Notes: generated by a model not told the origin, from the sequence alone. A DNA stretch of 64,000 bases from Voacanga thouarsii (GCA_026120185.1 JANUWF010002425.1:744001-808000); one strand, 5' to 3'. Shown: positions 10,817-22,542, counted from the first letter of the stretch. Made by a program: numbers and translations.

Positions 10817-11508
10817 ATGAGTAGGATTCCCTACGCTTCAGCTGTGGGAAGTCTCATGTATGCTATGCTATGTACTAGGCCAGATATTTGCTTTGCCATA
10901 GACTTGATTAGCAGATATCAGTCAAACCCTGGAGAGGTTCATTGGCAAGCTGTAAAGCATATTCTCAAGTACCTCGAGGGAACGAGAGATTATATACTGG
11001 TTTACAAGGCTAATGACTTGATTCCTACAAGATACACAGACTCAAACTTCCAAGCGGATAAGGATGAGAGAAAATCCACTAGTAGATATGTATTCACCTT
11101 ATCTGGATGAGCTATTTCATGGAAGAGTATCAAGCAATCTTGCATTACTGACTCAACCATGGAAGCTGAGTATGTGGCAACTTCTGAGGCATCCAAGGAA
11201 GCAGTTTGGCTTTGGAAGTTCCTTCTAGAACTGGGAGTCGTGCCACACATGGACAGGCTGATTGTGGTGTATTGCGACAACACTAGAGCAGTATCACAAT
11301 CCAAAGAACCCAAGAACTACAAGAAGGGGAAGTACATCGAGACGAAGTACCACATGATCCGGAATTTCATCCAGAGATGGGAAGTCGTGGTGGAACAAAT
11401 TGCCACCGAGAATAATCTAGCAGATCCATTCACCAAGCCTTTGGTTGAGAGAGTCTTCAATAGACATTTAGACACTATAAGGGTGGGCACCTACGGACTT
11501 ACTTAGTC
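10817..11508 (+). pseudogene. copia 1 RNase H remnant
   Basis: Two frame-matched stretches (10817-11110, then 11159-11506, broken by a stop at 11108-11110) encode IPYASAVGSLMYAMLCTRPD, YQSNPGEVHWQAVK, YTDSNFQADKDERKSTSRY and EAEYVATSEASKEAVW, then YCDNTRAV and IADPFTK-like residues. These are the conserved RNase H blocks of copia Pol, with catalytic D, E and D residues present. The frame ends just before the PPT. Confidence 0.88.
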
Positions 11509-11514
11509 TTAGAG

Positions 11515-11528
11515 TGCAAGTGGGAGAT
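11515..11528 (+). promoter_or_regulatory. Polypurine tract of copia 1
   Basis: GTGCAAGTGGGAGAT lies directly upstream of the TGTTAGG LTR start. The same sequence (GTGCAAGTGGGAG) precedes the 3' LTR of copia 2 at 33537. It primes plus-strand cDNA synthesis. Confidence 0.85.
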
Positions 11529-13290
11529 TGTTAGGAAATATGGCCTCTTATTCTGATGTAAATATCAAATGTTTTAATAAAAATTTTAATTTTTAGAAAT
11601 TATTTGTGAATTTACATCTTATTTGTGCACAATTACGTTTGGAAAAGACCCATTGTGTTTAAGTAAGTGATCAATGTGAATAGATGCCTTTCACAGTAAG
11701 GTATGGATCACGGGTTATTTAACACATAAATGTTCGTTCTTAACCAATTGATGAGAAAAGGAATCTTATCATGTCTAGGTTATTATGTTATGAATTCTAA
11801 ATGGGGAATGGCTTACCTTTAGCCATTAAGTAGTCCACTCACGTCATGACATAAGCGTATTTTGAATACGTAGGACATGACCTATAGTAGTGGTTTCTTA
11901 AAAGTACTATATGGTAGAAACCTAGACTAATATTGCTATAGTGTGGACTAGTACTCTACGACTTGAGTATGAGTTGGTGGTCTAACGAAGCTGGAAGCAA
12001 GTATTTTGATATGCTATAATTGAGGTTCTATCGTAGGACCAATATATTTGCATGTTGGGTATGTGTGACTAGTTAGTTAAGACAGACTTGTACAAGATAA
12101 TTTCTATACTATATCGCCCCTTGTGGTTGTCTGAATGATCTAAATATCCAGGGTCCTGAGAAACATAACTTGGATATTTGCTTTAGGGTAGCTCCCTTAG
12201 AAAGCATAAATAATCCAGGAAGTCGTATATCATTGGACTAGAAGCCTAAGATGGTAGATGTCATTTAGAGAGGTGTTAGTACACTTCTTCCTCTCTAAAT
12301 GTACAGCAATGTATAGAGGGGTATTTTAGTCATTCACCTGTAGGTCGGAGACTTTACTAACGCAGCATTTAGGAAATATTTCCTTATGGTGATATTAGGA
12401 AATATTTAAAATGCAAAATACAGCTGTTTATATGACAATGGTATTTTGGTCATTTTAGTAGTCAAGGCGGGGTGTCTTTTAGTCCCTAGTATAAACCGTG
12501 AGTCCTAATTAAATACAAGCTAAGGAGTTGGTCTTAAATTAAATTAAATAGAATTTATTTTATTTAGGTAGTTTGATTTAATTATTGGGCTAGAATAAAA
12601 TAAAGGTCCATGGAGAGAGAGAATTAATTAAATTAGTTTGGTGAGTTAATTAATTGTTCAGGGCTTTGGCTCAGTTTAAATAATTAAAGATTAACTTGGG
12701 ACTAAACTAATATAGGCTTGTTAATTGGACTAGTTTATTTGGGCTGGGAAATTAATTATTTGTTGGGCCATTTATTTGGTTCTAATTAGAATAATTAATT
12801 TAGTCCAAAAGGCTAAACAAAGAGTCCAATAGGCCAGTCCAGTTTAACCTAGGGTTTTATTTAGGTTAAACAGGAGAATTGTATACAACGTTGTTTTTCA
12901 CTGATTCTTCTCTATGAAAAAAGTGACGCCTCTCTCGCTCTCTCTCAAAGAAAGTTCCTTAGCCCTGTAACTTGTTCGCCAAACGGGATTAGGCAGGCCA
13001 TATATTGGAAGATCGAGAGTTTGGCGTTCACTTACAAGCAAAGACGGAGTAGGAGGCTTGCAGGAATCGCACCAGAGGTTTCCACCAACACACCTACCCC
13101 GGTTCCACACATTCCGGTCCAGCCAACTTTGTGAACAAGAAGAAAAGGTTAGAAAATTTTCCTCTCAGAATCTGGATAGAGCGCAACCGACGTCGACACT
13201 GTTCGGGAGTTCCCCTATTTTTCAGTTTTCACTTCCCCTGCGTGCTTTGTGTTTTTCCTTCTTAAGCCTTCACAGCAGGGGATCCTCCCA
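11529..13290 (+). repeat. 3' LTR of copia 1 (right end uncertain)
   Basis: Starts TGTTAGGAAATATGGCC immediately after the PPT. No coding content is supported. Between about 12520 and 12860 it carries a dense series of TTGGGCT / AGTCCAA-type words amid AATTAATT spacers. A reverse-strand open stretch at 12898-13110 has no family signature. A terminal CA with a matching 5' LTR could not be found, so the right boundary is approximate. Confidence 0.65.
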
Positions 13291-13875
13291 TTAGGGTGAG
13301 ATACTCCTCTATCTCTATACCCAGCACTCTGGTTTTCCAACTCGGATAACCAATGTCCACATGCACCAATATGCTAGCTCGAATGGCCTGACTAAGTAGT
13401 ACTATCGTCTATCCATGTTGAGTTCATCTTCTGGAGGTAGCCTCCTACCATAAGACTCACTCTTACTCTTTAAGACTAGTACCACTAGCCTACCCCCACT
13501 GAGTACTCAACGCTCCCCGTTTAGGGGCAGAATCATTTTTTCTTTTTTTGAAATTCTTTGATTAGCTTAACTGCAAAACGAGGTTTTCATAATAGCATTT
13601 CCAAATCATTTAGTAATAGAATAAGAAATCGTTTTTATGTTTGAGCAGTTGAAATTTGACAAACTCATTTAGAAAGTAAAATATCCACGTTTCCAACCCA
13701 AGTATCAAAACATCACGGTATAACTCATCATGTTTAACCAACATTTTAATCCTCTTGTCAAAACATCTAAGTTGACATCAATTCCAAATAACATTGTGAA
13801 AATTGCTTGCAACCATGTGATATTTATCAAAACAGTTATACATGGACTTACTTAGATAAATCAACAGCTAGACCC
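13291..13875 (-). repeat. Unresolved segment with a gypsy-LTR-like motif
   Basis: Read on -, 13515-13470 contains CGTTGAGTACTCAG followed by a G-rich stretch and TACT-AGCCT-like words. The same order occurs in the Tekay LTRs at 40865-40910 and 59343-59390, and in degenerate form at 22815-22860. The rest (13540-13875) matches nothing I recognise. It may be a fragment of a related LTR in reverse orientation. Confidence 0.35.
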
Positions 13876-14356
13876 AACTCAATTGATGGCCCGTATTAAT
13901 CTTTCACGATATAAAGCTTTCAAAAAACTAGGCCTAGGTGAACCCAAGCCTACTAGGATGAGTATTCAACTTGTGGATTGATCTATTAAATATCCTAGGG
14001 GAATAGTAGAAGATGCACCGGTTAAAGTGGATAGATTTATATTTCCTGTGAATTTTATTATTCTTCATATGGATGTAGATTCTAAAGTCCCATTAATCTT
14101 AGGTAGACCTACTTTAGCAACTGCCAATGCCTTAATTAATATTCATGGAGGAAAATTGACACTTCAGGTTGGGGACGAGAAAGTCATTATTAAAATTCAC
14201 AAAAGCATGCAACATCCTATTTCTTATGATGATTCTTGTTTAAGGGTTGATATTCTTGATAAACCTATCTTTGAATTTATGCAGAAATCATTTGTCCAAT
14301 GTTGTATGAAACAATACATTGCATATTTGGAGGACTCAAATAAGAGCCATAAGTGA
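13876..14356 (+). pseudogene. Athila-type protease remnant, copy B
   Basis: The frame reads KLGLGEPKPTRMSIQLVD, a stop at 13981-13983, SIKYPRGIVEDAPVKVD, then VPLILGRPTLATANALI (about 14085-14140). The LGEPKPT, SIKYPRGIVED and LILGRP blocks are diagnostic of the Athila-type protease region. The expected catalytic D-L-G-A-S segment just upstream (about 13870-13890) is not readable, and a stop lies at 14354-14356. Confidence 0.82.
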
Positions 14357-14666
14357 GGAAAGTTTGAGGAAATTGAAAAAGGCAGTTTGGGAAGGATGAA
14401 GTCATCTATTGAGAAACTATCAAAATTGGACTTGAAAGACCTCCTTGGGCACTTAGAATATGCATCCTTCGTAAAAGGTAAAAAACTACCTATGATCATT
14501 GCCAAAGACCTTACTTGTGAACAAAAGACCAAATAGGTAATTCTATTGGGAAAATAAGGGAGTCATTGCATGAAAAATCATAGATATTAAGGTAATTAGC
14601 CATTCCTTTTGTACTCACGAAATCTTGTTGGAAGAATGAGCCAAACTCGTAGTACAACCCCAACAT

Positions 14667-15014
14667 ATGTTGAATCTAAACATGAGTGATGTTGTAAAAG
14701 GTGAGGTGATTAAATGCTTAGATTCTGGCATCATTTACCCTATTTTTGAGAGTTTTTGGGTTAGTCCAACACAAGTGGTACCAAAGAAGAGAGGAATGAC
14801 TGTGAACCCTAATGAAAAAAATGAGTTGATCCCAATGAGTTTGGTAACCGGTTGGAGGGTTTGCATTGATTACAGAAAATTAAATGAGGCAACTAGGAAG
14901 GACCATTTTTCTATCCCTTTCATTGACCAAATGTTATAAAGGTTAGTTGGACATGAGTTTTATTACTTTTTAGATGGTTTTTCTGGATACTTTTAAATTC
15001 CCATAGCCTTGGAG
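14667..15014 (+). pseudogene. RT N-terminal remnant, copy B, with catalytic core deleted
   Basis: An open stretch (14667-14939) encodes SDVVKGEVIKCLDSGIIYPI, WVSPTQVVPKK and WRVCIDYRKLNEATRKDHF, the first RT motifs of an Athila-type Pol. A stop at 14937-14939 and a further frameshift follow. At 15015-15020 (GATCAA) the sequence jumps to what is position 1411 in copy A, removing 533 bases that include the FVDD box. Confidence 0.85.
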
Positions 15015-15020
15015 GATCAA

Positions 15021-15500
15021 TTGTCCTATTTTAATTGCACTGGATTGGTCTCTTCCTTTTGAACTAATATGTGACGCAAGTGATTTTACTGTGGGCACAG
15101 TGCTTGGACAAAGGAGGAATAAGCACTTTCAACCAATTTACTATGCAGGCAAAACTCTTTCGATGGCACAAGAGAACTACACCACAAAAAGAAAAGAGTT
15201 ACTTGAAATTATGTTTGTTGTTGAAAAATTCTGTTCTTAACTTATTTTGTCCAAATAAATTGTGAATATGGATCATTTCGCCCTGAAGTACCAACTAAAT
15301 AAGCAAGATTCCAAACAAAGATTGGTAAGAAGGGTTTTATGGTTGCAGAATTTTACTTGGAGATTCGGGACAAAAAAGGAGCGGAACATTTGGCTACGGA
15401 TCACTTGTCTAGGTAAGAAAATCCCAACCTTGAGCCGCTGGCTGAAGGAGACATCAATAACACCTTCCTGGATGAAAAACTTCTACTTGTGGATGTGAGA
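15021..15500 (+). pseudogene. RNase H remnant, copy B
   Basis: DWSLPFELICDASDFTVGTVL (split here by a frame change near 15100) and YYAGKTL, NYTTKRKELL are recognisable, as in copy A. Frameshifts put later peptides in different frames. It begins directly at the deletion point inside the RT/RNase H connection. Confidence 0.78.
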
Positions 15501-15538
15501 TTTCTCAACTACCTTGATATGGGAATTTTGCTAATTGC

Positions 15539-15850
15539 TTGATTGCAGGAATTATTCCAGAAGATTTCAATGCACAACAAAAGAAGAAATTCCTCTCCGA
15601 AGTAAAGCACTACTTTTGGGAAGACCCATACTTGTTTCGGTGTTGTGCAGATCAAATCATTCAAAGATATGTGGATTCTGCACAAAGCATCAATATCTTG
15701 AAACATTGTCATGAAGGACCTATGGGAGACCACTACCAAGCTAACAACACCGCAAGAAAGGTACTTGGGTCCAATTTTTGTTGTCCTACACTCTTCTAGG
15801 ACTCTCACAGAATTGTTCAAAGTTGCGATAGGTGTTAACATACAGGTAAC
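15539..15850 (+). pseudogene. Integrase HHCC finger remnant, copy B
   Basis: The open frame 15539-15799 encodes IIPEDFNAQQKKKFLSEV then HYFWEDPYLFRCCADQIIQR, HCHEGPMGDHYQANNTARKV and a C-PTLF end, followed by a stop and then a C-x-x-C peptide. It is better preserved than copy A, with His and Cys ligands visible. As in copy A, pol stops at about 15850 before the DDE core. Confidence 0.85.
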
Positions 15851-15857
15851 ATCTCTA

Positions 15858-16224
15858 AAAAATTGTGAAACATTCTTATGAGTTGAAAAATTGAAAGAAT
15901 GAGTTGATTGTTTCCTATTTTTCTCTCTATTTTTTTAATGACTTAGGGAATTGATAGTGTTTAGTGCATGGATTTCTCTTTACACACCATATTAGCCCCC
16001 TTTTAGCCATCACTCATTATTATTATTTTTTTTTTTTGACAACTTTCCTCTAAACAATTCTTTTTTCTTTTGCATAAGGGAATTCATAGTGGATTTTTCT
16101 TCACTATCCATATTGGCCCCCATATCAAGCAAAAACAATTCTTTTTTTTTTCTCATCTTCAAAAAGGAAGCAATCAACTCATTTTTTCAATATTCACCTC
16201 ACAAGAATGTTTCACAATTTTTTC
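15858..16224. repeat. Inverted repeat at the pol/gag-ORF2 junction (copy B)
   Basis: Arms at 15858-15906 and 16174-16224, same sequence and position as in copy A (2224-2273 and 2531-2580). Confidence 0.75.
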
Positions 16225-16924
16225 TCCATATTCTTTCCTCTAAAAGATCTTTTATCAAATCACATTCCTCATCATAGCTCAAAGCTAGCAAAATTTAAAC
16301 TTATATTACAAGAATTAGCCATTAAAATTTTCATTATATCCTTCATATTCAAATTAGATGAGTTAAATAATATCCAAACACTAATGCAGAAACAAGATTA
16401 ATCAAAATTCTCAACTCTTAACCAACATCTTATCCAAGAAAACCAATTTCATTAAAATCCGCCTAATGAATACCAAAACTCATATCCTAGTAAGAAACAG
16501 AATTACAACCTTGCTAATAAATGAAAACCACTAAGAAAATGACATATACAAATATTTCTTCAACCCCATTCTCTCCCCCCTCCCCCCCACACACATGCAC
16601 ACACTTAAATTGGACATTGTCCTCAATGGCCAAAGATAGAACAATAAAAGTACAACTAAGAAAACCAAAATTAATAAAGAAGAAGAAGAAAGTGAAGAAG
16701 ATACTTCCATTACATCGTAGTGCCACCATGTTTGAATCCACCATAAGGAAGAGTCATTACAAGAGTACCTACTTAAAAAGATACAAACCAAAGGAAAAAT
16801 AAAAAGCTAGAAAAAGAAAGCAAGAAGAAAATAAAAGAAAAGATATATAAAAGCTAGTAGTGGTTATTAAAATTTTAAAAAAGGAAATAACAGAAAATAA
16901 AATAAAAGATAAGAGAGTAAGTCA
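16225..16924 (-). other. 3' non-coding region, copy B, with internal PPT-like box
   Basis: No gene is supported. The complement of 16571-16625 reads GGACAATGTCCAATTTAAGT followed by a TG-rich and then G-rich run, the box found at the same relative place in the other Athila-type copies. Homologous to 2581-3302. Confidence 0.6.
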
Positions 16925-18105
16925 TGAGTCATCCTCATCATCATCATTGTCAGCAATGTGACAGGAAGATGCGCCCATAAATTATTGGAACAAAGTGGCC
17001 AACCTTTGATCTTGAACATCCTGGCGGTGACAAATATCTGCAATGGAATCGAGAAGCTGGAGGAGGATAGTCATTTGGCTCTCCAATTGTGCCTCCACTC
17101 ATGCCTTAAAATCAGTACGCGAATGAGAGCCAGTGGCACGAGGGGCAGGTCTAGTAGGTGGCTCATCTTCCTCCTCTTTATCAGGGGGAAACTCTTCCCT
17201 TTCAGGGTGCTGCACCTCTTATGGCCTCTTCCACATCTTGGCCCTTTCATCATAGCGACACCCACACTGAACCAAAGTATGCTCCATTACTAGGTGGCAG
17301 TCAGTAGTAGGCTCACTCAACTCTCCATCCATCCGCACTCCAAAGGCTCTCAGAATGCGTATATTAACCAAAGGAAATTTGAGGGCTTTAGTTATAATGT
17401 TAGAAGACACAACCTCTCGCATAGAGTGAATGATAATTGGGCAAGGGGAAAAGACTCATTTTCTTCATCCTATGTAGAATATAAAGGTTAATGACCCTAG
17501 ACTCATTGAAGCCACTAGCCTTAGGATAGACATTAAAAGCAAAGATATAGACTATGACACGCTATTATACCTCAAGGTCATTATTTGAGTACTAACCGAT
17601 TTAAACCTATTTGCCCTTTCCTGCACATACGAAAACTATCCCATTTAGCCTTCATATCCCTTGTAGGCTCAGATATGACCTTTTGGTTATTATGGTCCAC
17701 AATAATCTACTGCTCCCCTCATCAGGGACTCCCAAAATTCTAGCCAGTCTAGTCATGTCAAACTCAATGGGAATCTCTTTGACAATGGTGGAGATGACTT
17801 GGAGATTATTTTTCTTTTTATTGTACATGTTGGCATAAAACTCTCTCATGAGCATAGGGCAATAAAGACCTTATATTCTAATAATGGACTCCCACCCCAA
17901 GCGCCCAAACATAGTGGAAAAGTCTAGGGAATTGTCTAAAAATGGCTTGTATCACTTTTCTGCTATAATCTTATTGTGTTAGTGCTTGTCATACATTATT
18001 TGACACATAGGATCAGAAAATTAGATAGGTTAGGTGGGTAGAGGCGCGAAAGATGGTGTGGAGGAAGATGCAGCTTGAGCTCTCTTAACCCTTGATGCTA
18101 ACCCT
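16925..18105 (-). pseudogene. ORF2: plant transposon-protein-like domain, copy B
   Basis: Fragments in shifted frames (17855-17652, 17422-17219, 17265-17071) spell the same domain as copy A: LMREFYANMYNKKKNNLQ, IPIEFDMTRLARILGVPDEG, then VVSSNIITKALKFPLVN, GELSEPTTDCHLVMEHTLVQ and a C-terminal Q-rich end. At least two frameshifts are present. It lies downstream of gag on the same (-) strand, separated by a 1.2-kb spacer. Function is unknown and no catalytic motif is recognised. Confidence 0.75.
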
Positions 18106-19320
18106 ATATGTCATCTACAAATGATGGAAGGATGAAGAAAAATGGTAGAACAGAAAAATATATTCTCTCAGTTCACTCTTTACAACCAATGCTCAACTCT
18201 CAACCTTCTCCCAATTACAACACCATTCAGCACCACCACCAAATGAACACAAAACACCACAAAATAGGCAATAAAACACCACTCAATTGCTTCTAACAGA
18301 CCTACAAGAAAGATAGCCATATGCCAATCCAAACACAATATCAATAGGCTTAATCAAATCCACAATGTTCAATAGTGCTCAATGAATCAGTATTCAACGC
18401 AGAATCACAATGCTCAATTAGCTACACTATTTATATCACAATGTAAAACTTATAAGCGCAAGGCTAATTTCAACATGAACAAGTATCCTTTATCCCAAAA
18501 AATTACTCATAAAGAATGCATGCTCAATCACTTCCACAAAAAAAAAAAAAAAATGTAAAATATCAATGGCATTAGTCATAAAGTAGTATCAATGATATTC
18601 TCATGCTAATGAAAGCTCAAAGAAAGTAATCTTAACAATCAAATCCTTCAGTAGAAAATATTCAAGAATTTTCGCCCAAAAATGCTTAGAAAACTATCCA
18701 AAATTCAAAGAAAAAATTTAACCGTAGAGAATGTAAAAAAATTGTTACCATAATGATCTCCAATATATGGGCAATGATTCTATGCAAAAATATTGAAGAA
18801 ATCGTGCCTCAACTGGAACGATTAAAAAATGGGTTTTAGATGAAAAGATTAGATTTTTCTTTGTTTTGATCCAAACATTCAAGATCAAAGTGAGGATTTT
18901 GCGTTTAGGAAGTATTTTGGAGGTACAAAAAGTGACCCGACAGTGTTTTGAAGTTGAACCCGATGATGGGTTGAGAGAAAATTTGAAAGCGATGAAAGAA
19001 TTTTTGAACAAAATAGCAAAGAAGGCCAGTTTTAGTGTGGCAGCTGAATGGGCTTAGTGCTGGTCCCAAGGACTGGGCCTGGCGCCGGACTTGTTCTGTC
19101 TACAGTCACTGTTAGGCCATGCTAGCCTAGTGCCCGGGCCAATGGTTGGGCCTGGCACCAAGTCAGTTCTGGCTGAAAAAACTTAATTTTTATGGAATTT
19201 ATGTGAAAAAACACAAGCTCTTAAGAAGAATATAGTCTCACAATTAAAAAGAAACAGCCAAATAAATGAAAATAAATGAGAAGTAAAAAGATTGTCCAAA
19301 AAAACTTAAGCAGTTTAAAA
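18106..19320 (-). other. Spacer between ORF2 and gag (copy B) with GC-rich word block
   Basis: AT-rich, no gene supported. It contains an A-run at about 18537-18552 and a GC-rich island at about 19035-19165 with words such as GGGCCTGGCGCCGG and GGGCCTGGCACC. The word is the same one repeated in this element's LTR at 22155-22375. Confidence 0.65.
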
Positions 19321-20705
19321 TCAGCGGTTCCTATGGTCTTGGTCCCGTGGGTAGATCTTTATGTTACCTGGAAGTGATCCCGTTTGATAATCACCAAGGA
19401 GTTTAGCTAACTGTCCAATTTGATCTTCAAGGTTTCACATGGAAGCCTCCAAGTTTCTCGTGGTTGCATCAACTCCTTGGAATCATTTTCGTTCTAATTT
19501 CCAGTTGGTTGACCAACTCCTCCAAGGATGGTTTAGTCGGTGGGGTATTGTACGGTAGTGGTGGTTGAGTCCTTTGCATCACAAAATTCGAAGAAGCTTG
19601 CCGAGGTTAGTTTTGATTATTCCAAGAAAAGTTAGGGTGATTCCTCCAACCTGGGTTGTAAGTATTACTATGCAGATTGTTACCTTGTCGACCATTACCT
19701 ACAAACACTGCTTATTCCAATGCTTCTTGTGAAGACCCCATATTTTGACACTCATAGTTTGGATGCCTTTTCTCACAAATATCATAATCCATACTCATGA
19801 CCTGCCCTAGGGAAGGAGGCATCACCAATTGATCTATTTTCTGCGTAAGTGCTTTCACTTTTACTTCTAATGCAGCCATTGTATCCACCTTGTGTACTCA
19901 ATGTACACGAGCTCTAGATCGTGAACTACCCCAGGCATAGTTATTCATAGACAAATTTTCAATCAAATCAAATATCTCTTCTGGGGTTTTGGAATTGATA
20001 GAGCCTCCTGTAAATGCATTAACTAATTGTCTCATAGAAAAACTTAACCCGCTATGAAAGATTTGCATTTGCATTCCCGACTCAAATCCATGGTGAGGAC
20101 ATTTTCTCAGCGTTTCCTTAAACCTCTCCCAACACTCATAAGGGTTTTCAACCTCTAATTGTTGGAAAGCAAAATGTCAGTCCTACGTTTGGATATTCTA
20201 GTTAGTTGGAAATATTTGGCCAGGAATTTTTTAGCTAACACATTCCAAGTAGTAATAGATCTAGTGGGCAAAGATTTTAATCATGATTTTTCTTGGTCTT
20301 TCAAGGAAAATGGGAAAGTCTTAGTTTGATGGCATCCTCAGAAACACTATTCATTTTAAATATGTTACAAATTTCTAGAAAGCTTGCAAGGTGGGCATTG
20401 GGATCTTCCTTAGGTAACCCATCAAATTAGACTATATTCTGGATTATTTGGATTACGTTGGGTTTTATCTTAAAATTGTTGGCATCTATCCTAGGACTCA
20501 TGATACTAGAGCCCATACCTGAGATTGTGGATTTGACAAAATCATTCATAATCTGCCTGTTAACTCTACCATTACCATCATTATTGGACTGATTTACCTC
20601 CATTTCTTTCCTTACCCTTTTGCTTATAACCTTTTGGACCTTGGTGAGAGTTCTCTTGATTTATGGATCAAGATCAACTATGTCGGCTTTTGATCGTTGG
20701 GTCAT
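19321..20705 (-). pseudogene. Athila-type gag, copy B
   Basis: The probable start is the ATG complementary to 20703-20705 (MTQRSKADIVDLDP then a stop). On - the frame continues through GMGSSIMSPRIDANNFKIKP and IQNIV-stop-FDGLPKEDPNAHLASF, which is the retrotransposon Gag capsid start. It then passes a stretch with frameshifts (about 20360-20160), FDLIENLSMNNYAWGSSRSR, a degenerate C-x-x-C segment (about 19760) and NPG-WRNHPNFSW to the LPGNTE end. Gag would form the particle shell. It sits between the PBS/leader on the right and the spacer/ORF2 on the left, so the element reads right to left. Confidence 0.85.
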
Positions 20706-20952
20706 AAACTAAGAGCAAGGTATACAGAGGACAGAAAATTGTGAGATTAATAGAATTTACAAGTTAAACAGTTAGGATATGTTTACAAATTAAGTTACAA
20801 GGACTTACAACATATAGAGACATTAAATTACAAGAAAACGAAGTATAGCACCTGGTCATACAACGAACATTTATACATATTCACATATTTACATAAAGAC
20901 ATTTAAACATATGAACATGGTTTAGTCAACAAAATCCAAGGTTTCATAATAT

Positions 20953-20979
20953 TGCTCCCTGGAAACGGTACCAAAAACT
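20953..20979 (-). promoter_or_regulatory. Primer binding site, Athila type (copy B)
   Basis: On - the sequence just inside the LTR reads TTTTTGGTACCGTTTCCAGG, a diverged form of the GGCGCCGTTGCCGGGG site typical of Athila/Tat elements (usually assigned to tRNA-Asp). It fixes the orientation of the element. Confidence 0.78.
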
Positions 20980-22542
20980 TGATCCATAAATTTTGGGTGT
21001 ATAAAAATTATCAAATTTAAGTCCATCCCTTTGTAAAGTTTTAATTAAAACATTAATCCCAAAATACATATATGAGCAAGTATACTCATCGCAAGTATAG
21101 TATAGGGAATTAACGAGTATCGATCCTTAAAGAAATAAGTACACACTAATCACTTTTCATTCATTGTTTAACCGACCCAAATAAAGTGGAAAAATAAGAA
21201 AATAAATAAATAAATATATACAACTCAATGATGTAGGAATATGCAATTTAGATAATTATCCTAGAAAACATAATAATAAACCAACTCAACTAATCATCAT
21301 CTCGGCATCATTAAGGAATGTAAAGTAAAATTTAATCATTTGTCAAGTCATGAATCTACTTAGATAAATTCCACTTCGTTTTTAATCCATATAATTACTA
21401 CATTTTGATTCACATTAACAAAATTTTCAATCAAGCTAACATAACCAAAACATGCATTAAGCTCATCATTATATTTGATTCAATTAGCATATTTGTCAAT
21501 CAAGTCATTCTAACCAAAATATGCATGAATTTCAATTCTTTAAAAACATGAAATTAGCTAATGACACTCTGTTAAGGTAAAATCAACTAATCTTTCTTCA
21601 CTTAGACCTATAATCTTAACTTCATTGCTCAAGTCCATTAAAATTTAACAAATATGAAATTAATGCAATGGAATGCCTAACATCGTTTTGTCTAAGTCAA
21701 TTAGAAGAACTCACGTCAATAACCAATGCTAACAAGTAATCAAACACCAAAGATGATAAAAAAAATTTGATCAAATAACTAAATTACCACAAAATCATGA
21801 ATCCCAAAATAATATTAAATTACAATAAATACATTAAATACATCATTATTTAAGGAAAAGGAAACAAAGATAAAAGAAAGCACTCAAAGACAAGCCTCTT
21901 TCTTCACCCTTGAGGACTCTCTTGAATAATCCTCCTTGATTGGGTTAATTCCTTCTTTAATGAGTGATTTGAATTTATGCTCTTGGATCTACCTCTCTAT
22001 ATGTGTCTCTCCTCTTCTCTTGTTTTTACCTTATGCTTTTATAGGCCTCTTAGATGCTAAATTCATGGCTTAGAAAGTATTAGCCAAGTAGGATTTGAAA
22101 ATTACCAAAATTATTGGAAAATTTCTAATTTTGTGCATAGAATATTCACCTTCTAGAGCGTACCTGGTGCCGGCTACCTTCGACCCACCTGGCGCCAGGT
22201 GCACTTTGTTCTTCCTCTGGAGTTTTGCTCTGTTTTTTGTGGCCGAACAGAATGGACCCAGTGCCAGGTCTGTTCTATTTTTTTCCTAATGGTTGGCTTG
22301 ATTTCCTTTGCTCGACTAGGATGGATCTAGCACCTGGTCTCTTGGCTAGGCCTGGCACCAGGTACATTCTGGAATTGTTTACTTTCAGCTCAATTTTAAC
22401 TCAAATCTGCATATATTTGTCAAAAACACTTTTTATAAGTAGAATGTCAAATAGGAAGGAATATGCCTATTTATTACAACAAATGTATCTCAAAACAACC
22501 TCAAATAACTAGGAAAAAAAATAGTGATTTTAGCCCCTATCA
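20980..22542 (-). repeat. 5' LTR of copy B (- orientation, 1563 bp)
   Basis: On - it starts TGATAGGGGCTAAAATCAC (from 22542) and ends GGATCA (20980), next to the PBS. Length and layout match the LTR at 45084-46625. A TATA-like CTATAAAAG (complement at about 22035-22043) lies between the GC-rich U3 block (22155-22375, words like CCTGGCGCCAGG) and the AT-rich remainder. No coding content. Confidence 0.85.

Larger units (their letters stand above)
6003..13290 (+). mobile_element. Ty1/copia element 1, 5'-damaged, degraded
   Basis: The order gag, zinc knuckle, protease, integrase, RT, RNase H identifies Ty1/copia, because integrase precedes RT. A PPT (11515-11528) and a 3' LTR starting TGTTAGG at 11529 follow. 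No matching 5' LTR is present, since the sequence joins copy A gag directly at about 6002. A weak PBS-like string GGTATCAGAG at 6093-6102 could mark the start of the internal region. The exact right end of the 3' LTR was not identified; about 13290 is a guess from where gypsy-like sequence begins. Confidence 0.8.
13876..22542. mobile_element. Athila-type chimeric unit, copy B
   Basis: Second copy of the unit seen at 1-6002. It has + strand PR-RT-RNase H-IN remains (13876-15850) joined head-on to a - strand element with 3' region, ORF2, spacer, gag, leader, PBS and a complete 5' LTR at 20980-22542. The pol/3'-region junction and its inverted repeat are identical in position to copy A. Copy B lacks 533 bases of RT and keeps the complete gag and one LTR. 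No second LTR is found on its left side. Confidence 0.85.

Noticed and set aside
11002..11313. - strand gene inside copia RNase H
   Set aside because: It is the antisense shadow of well-recognised RNase H coding sequence.
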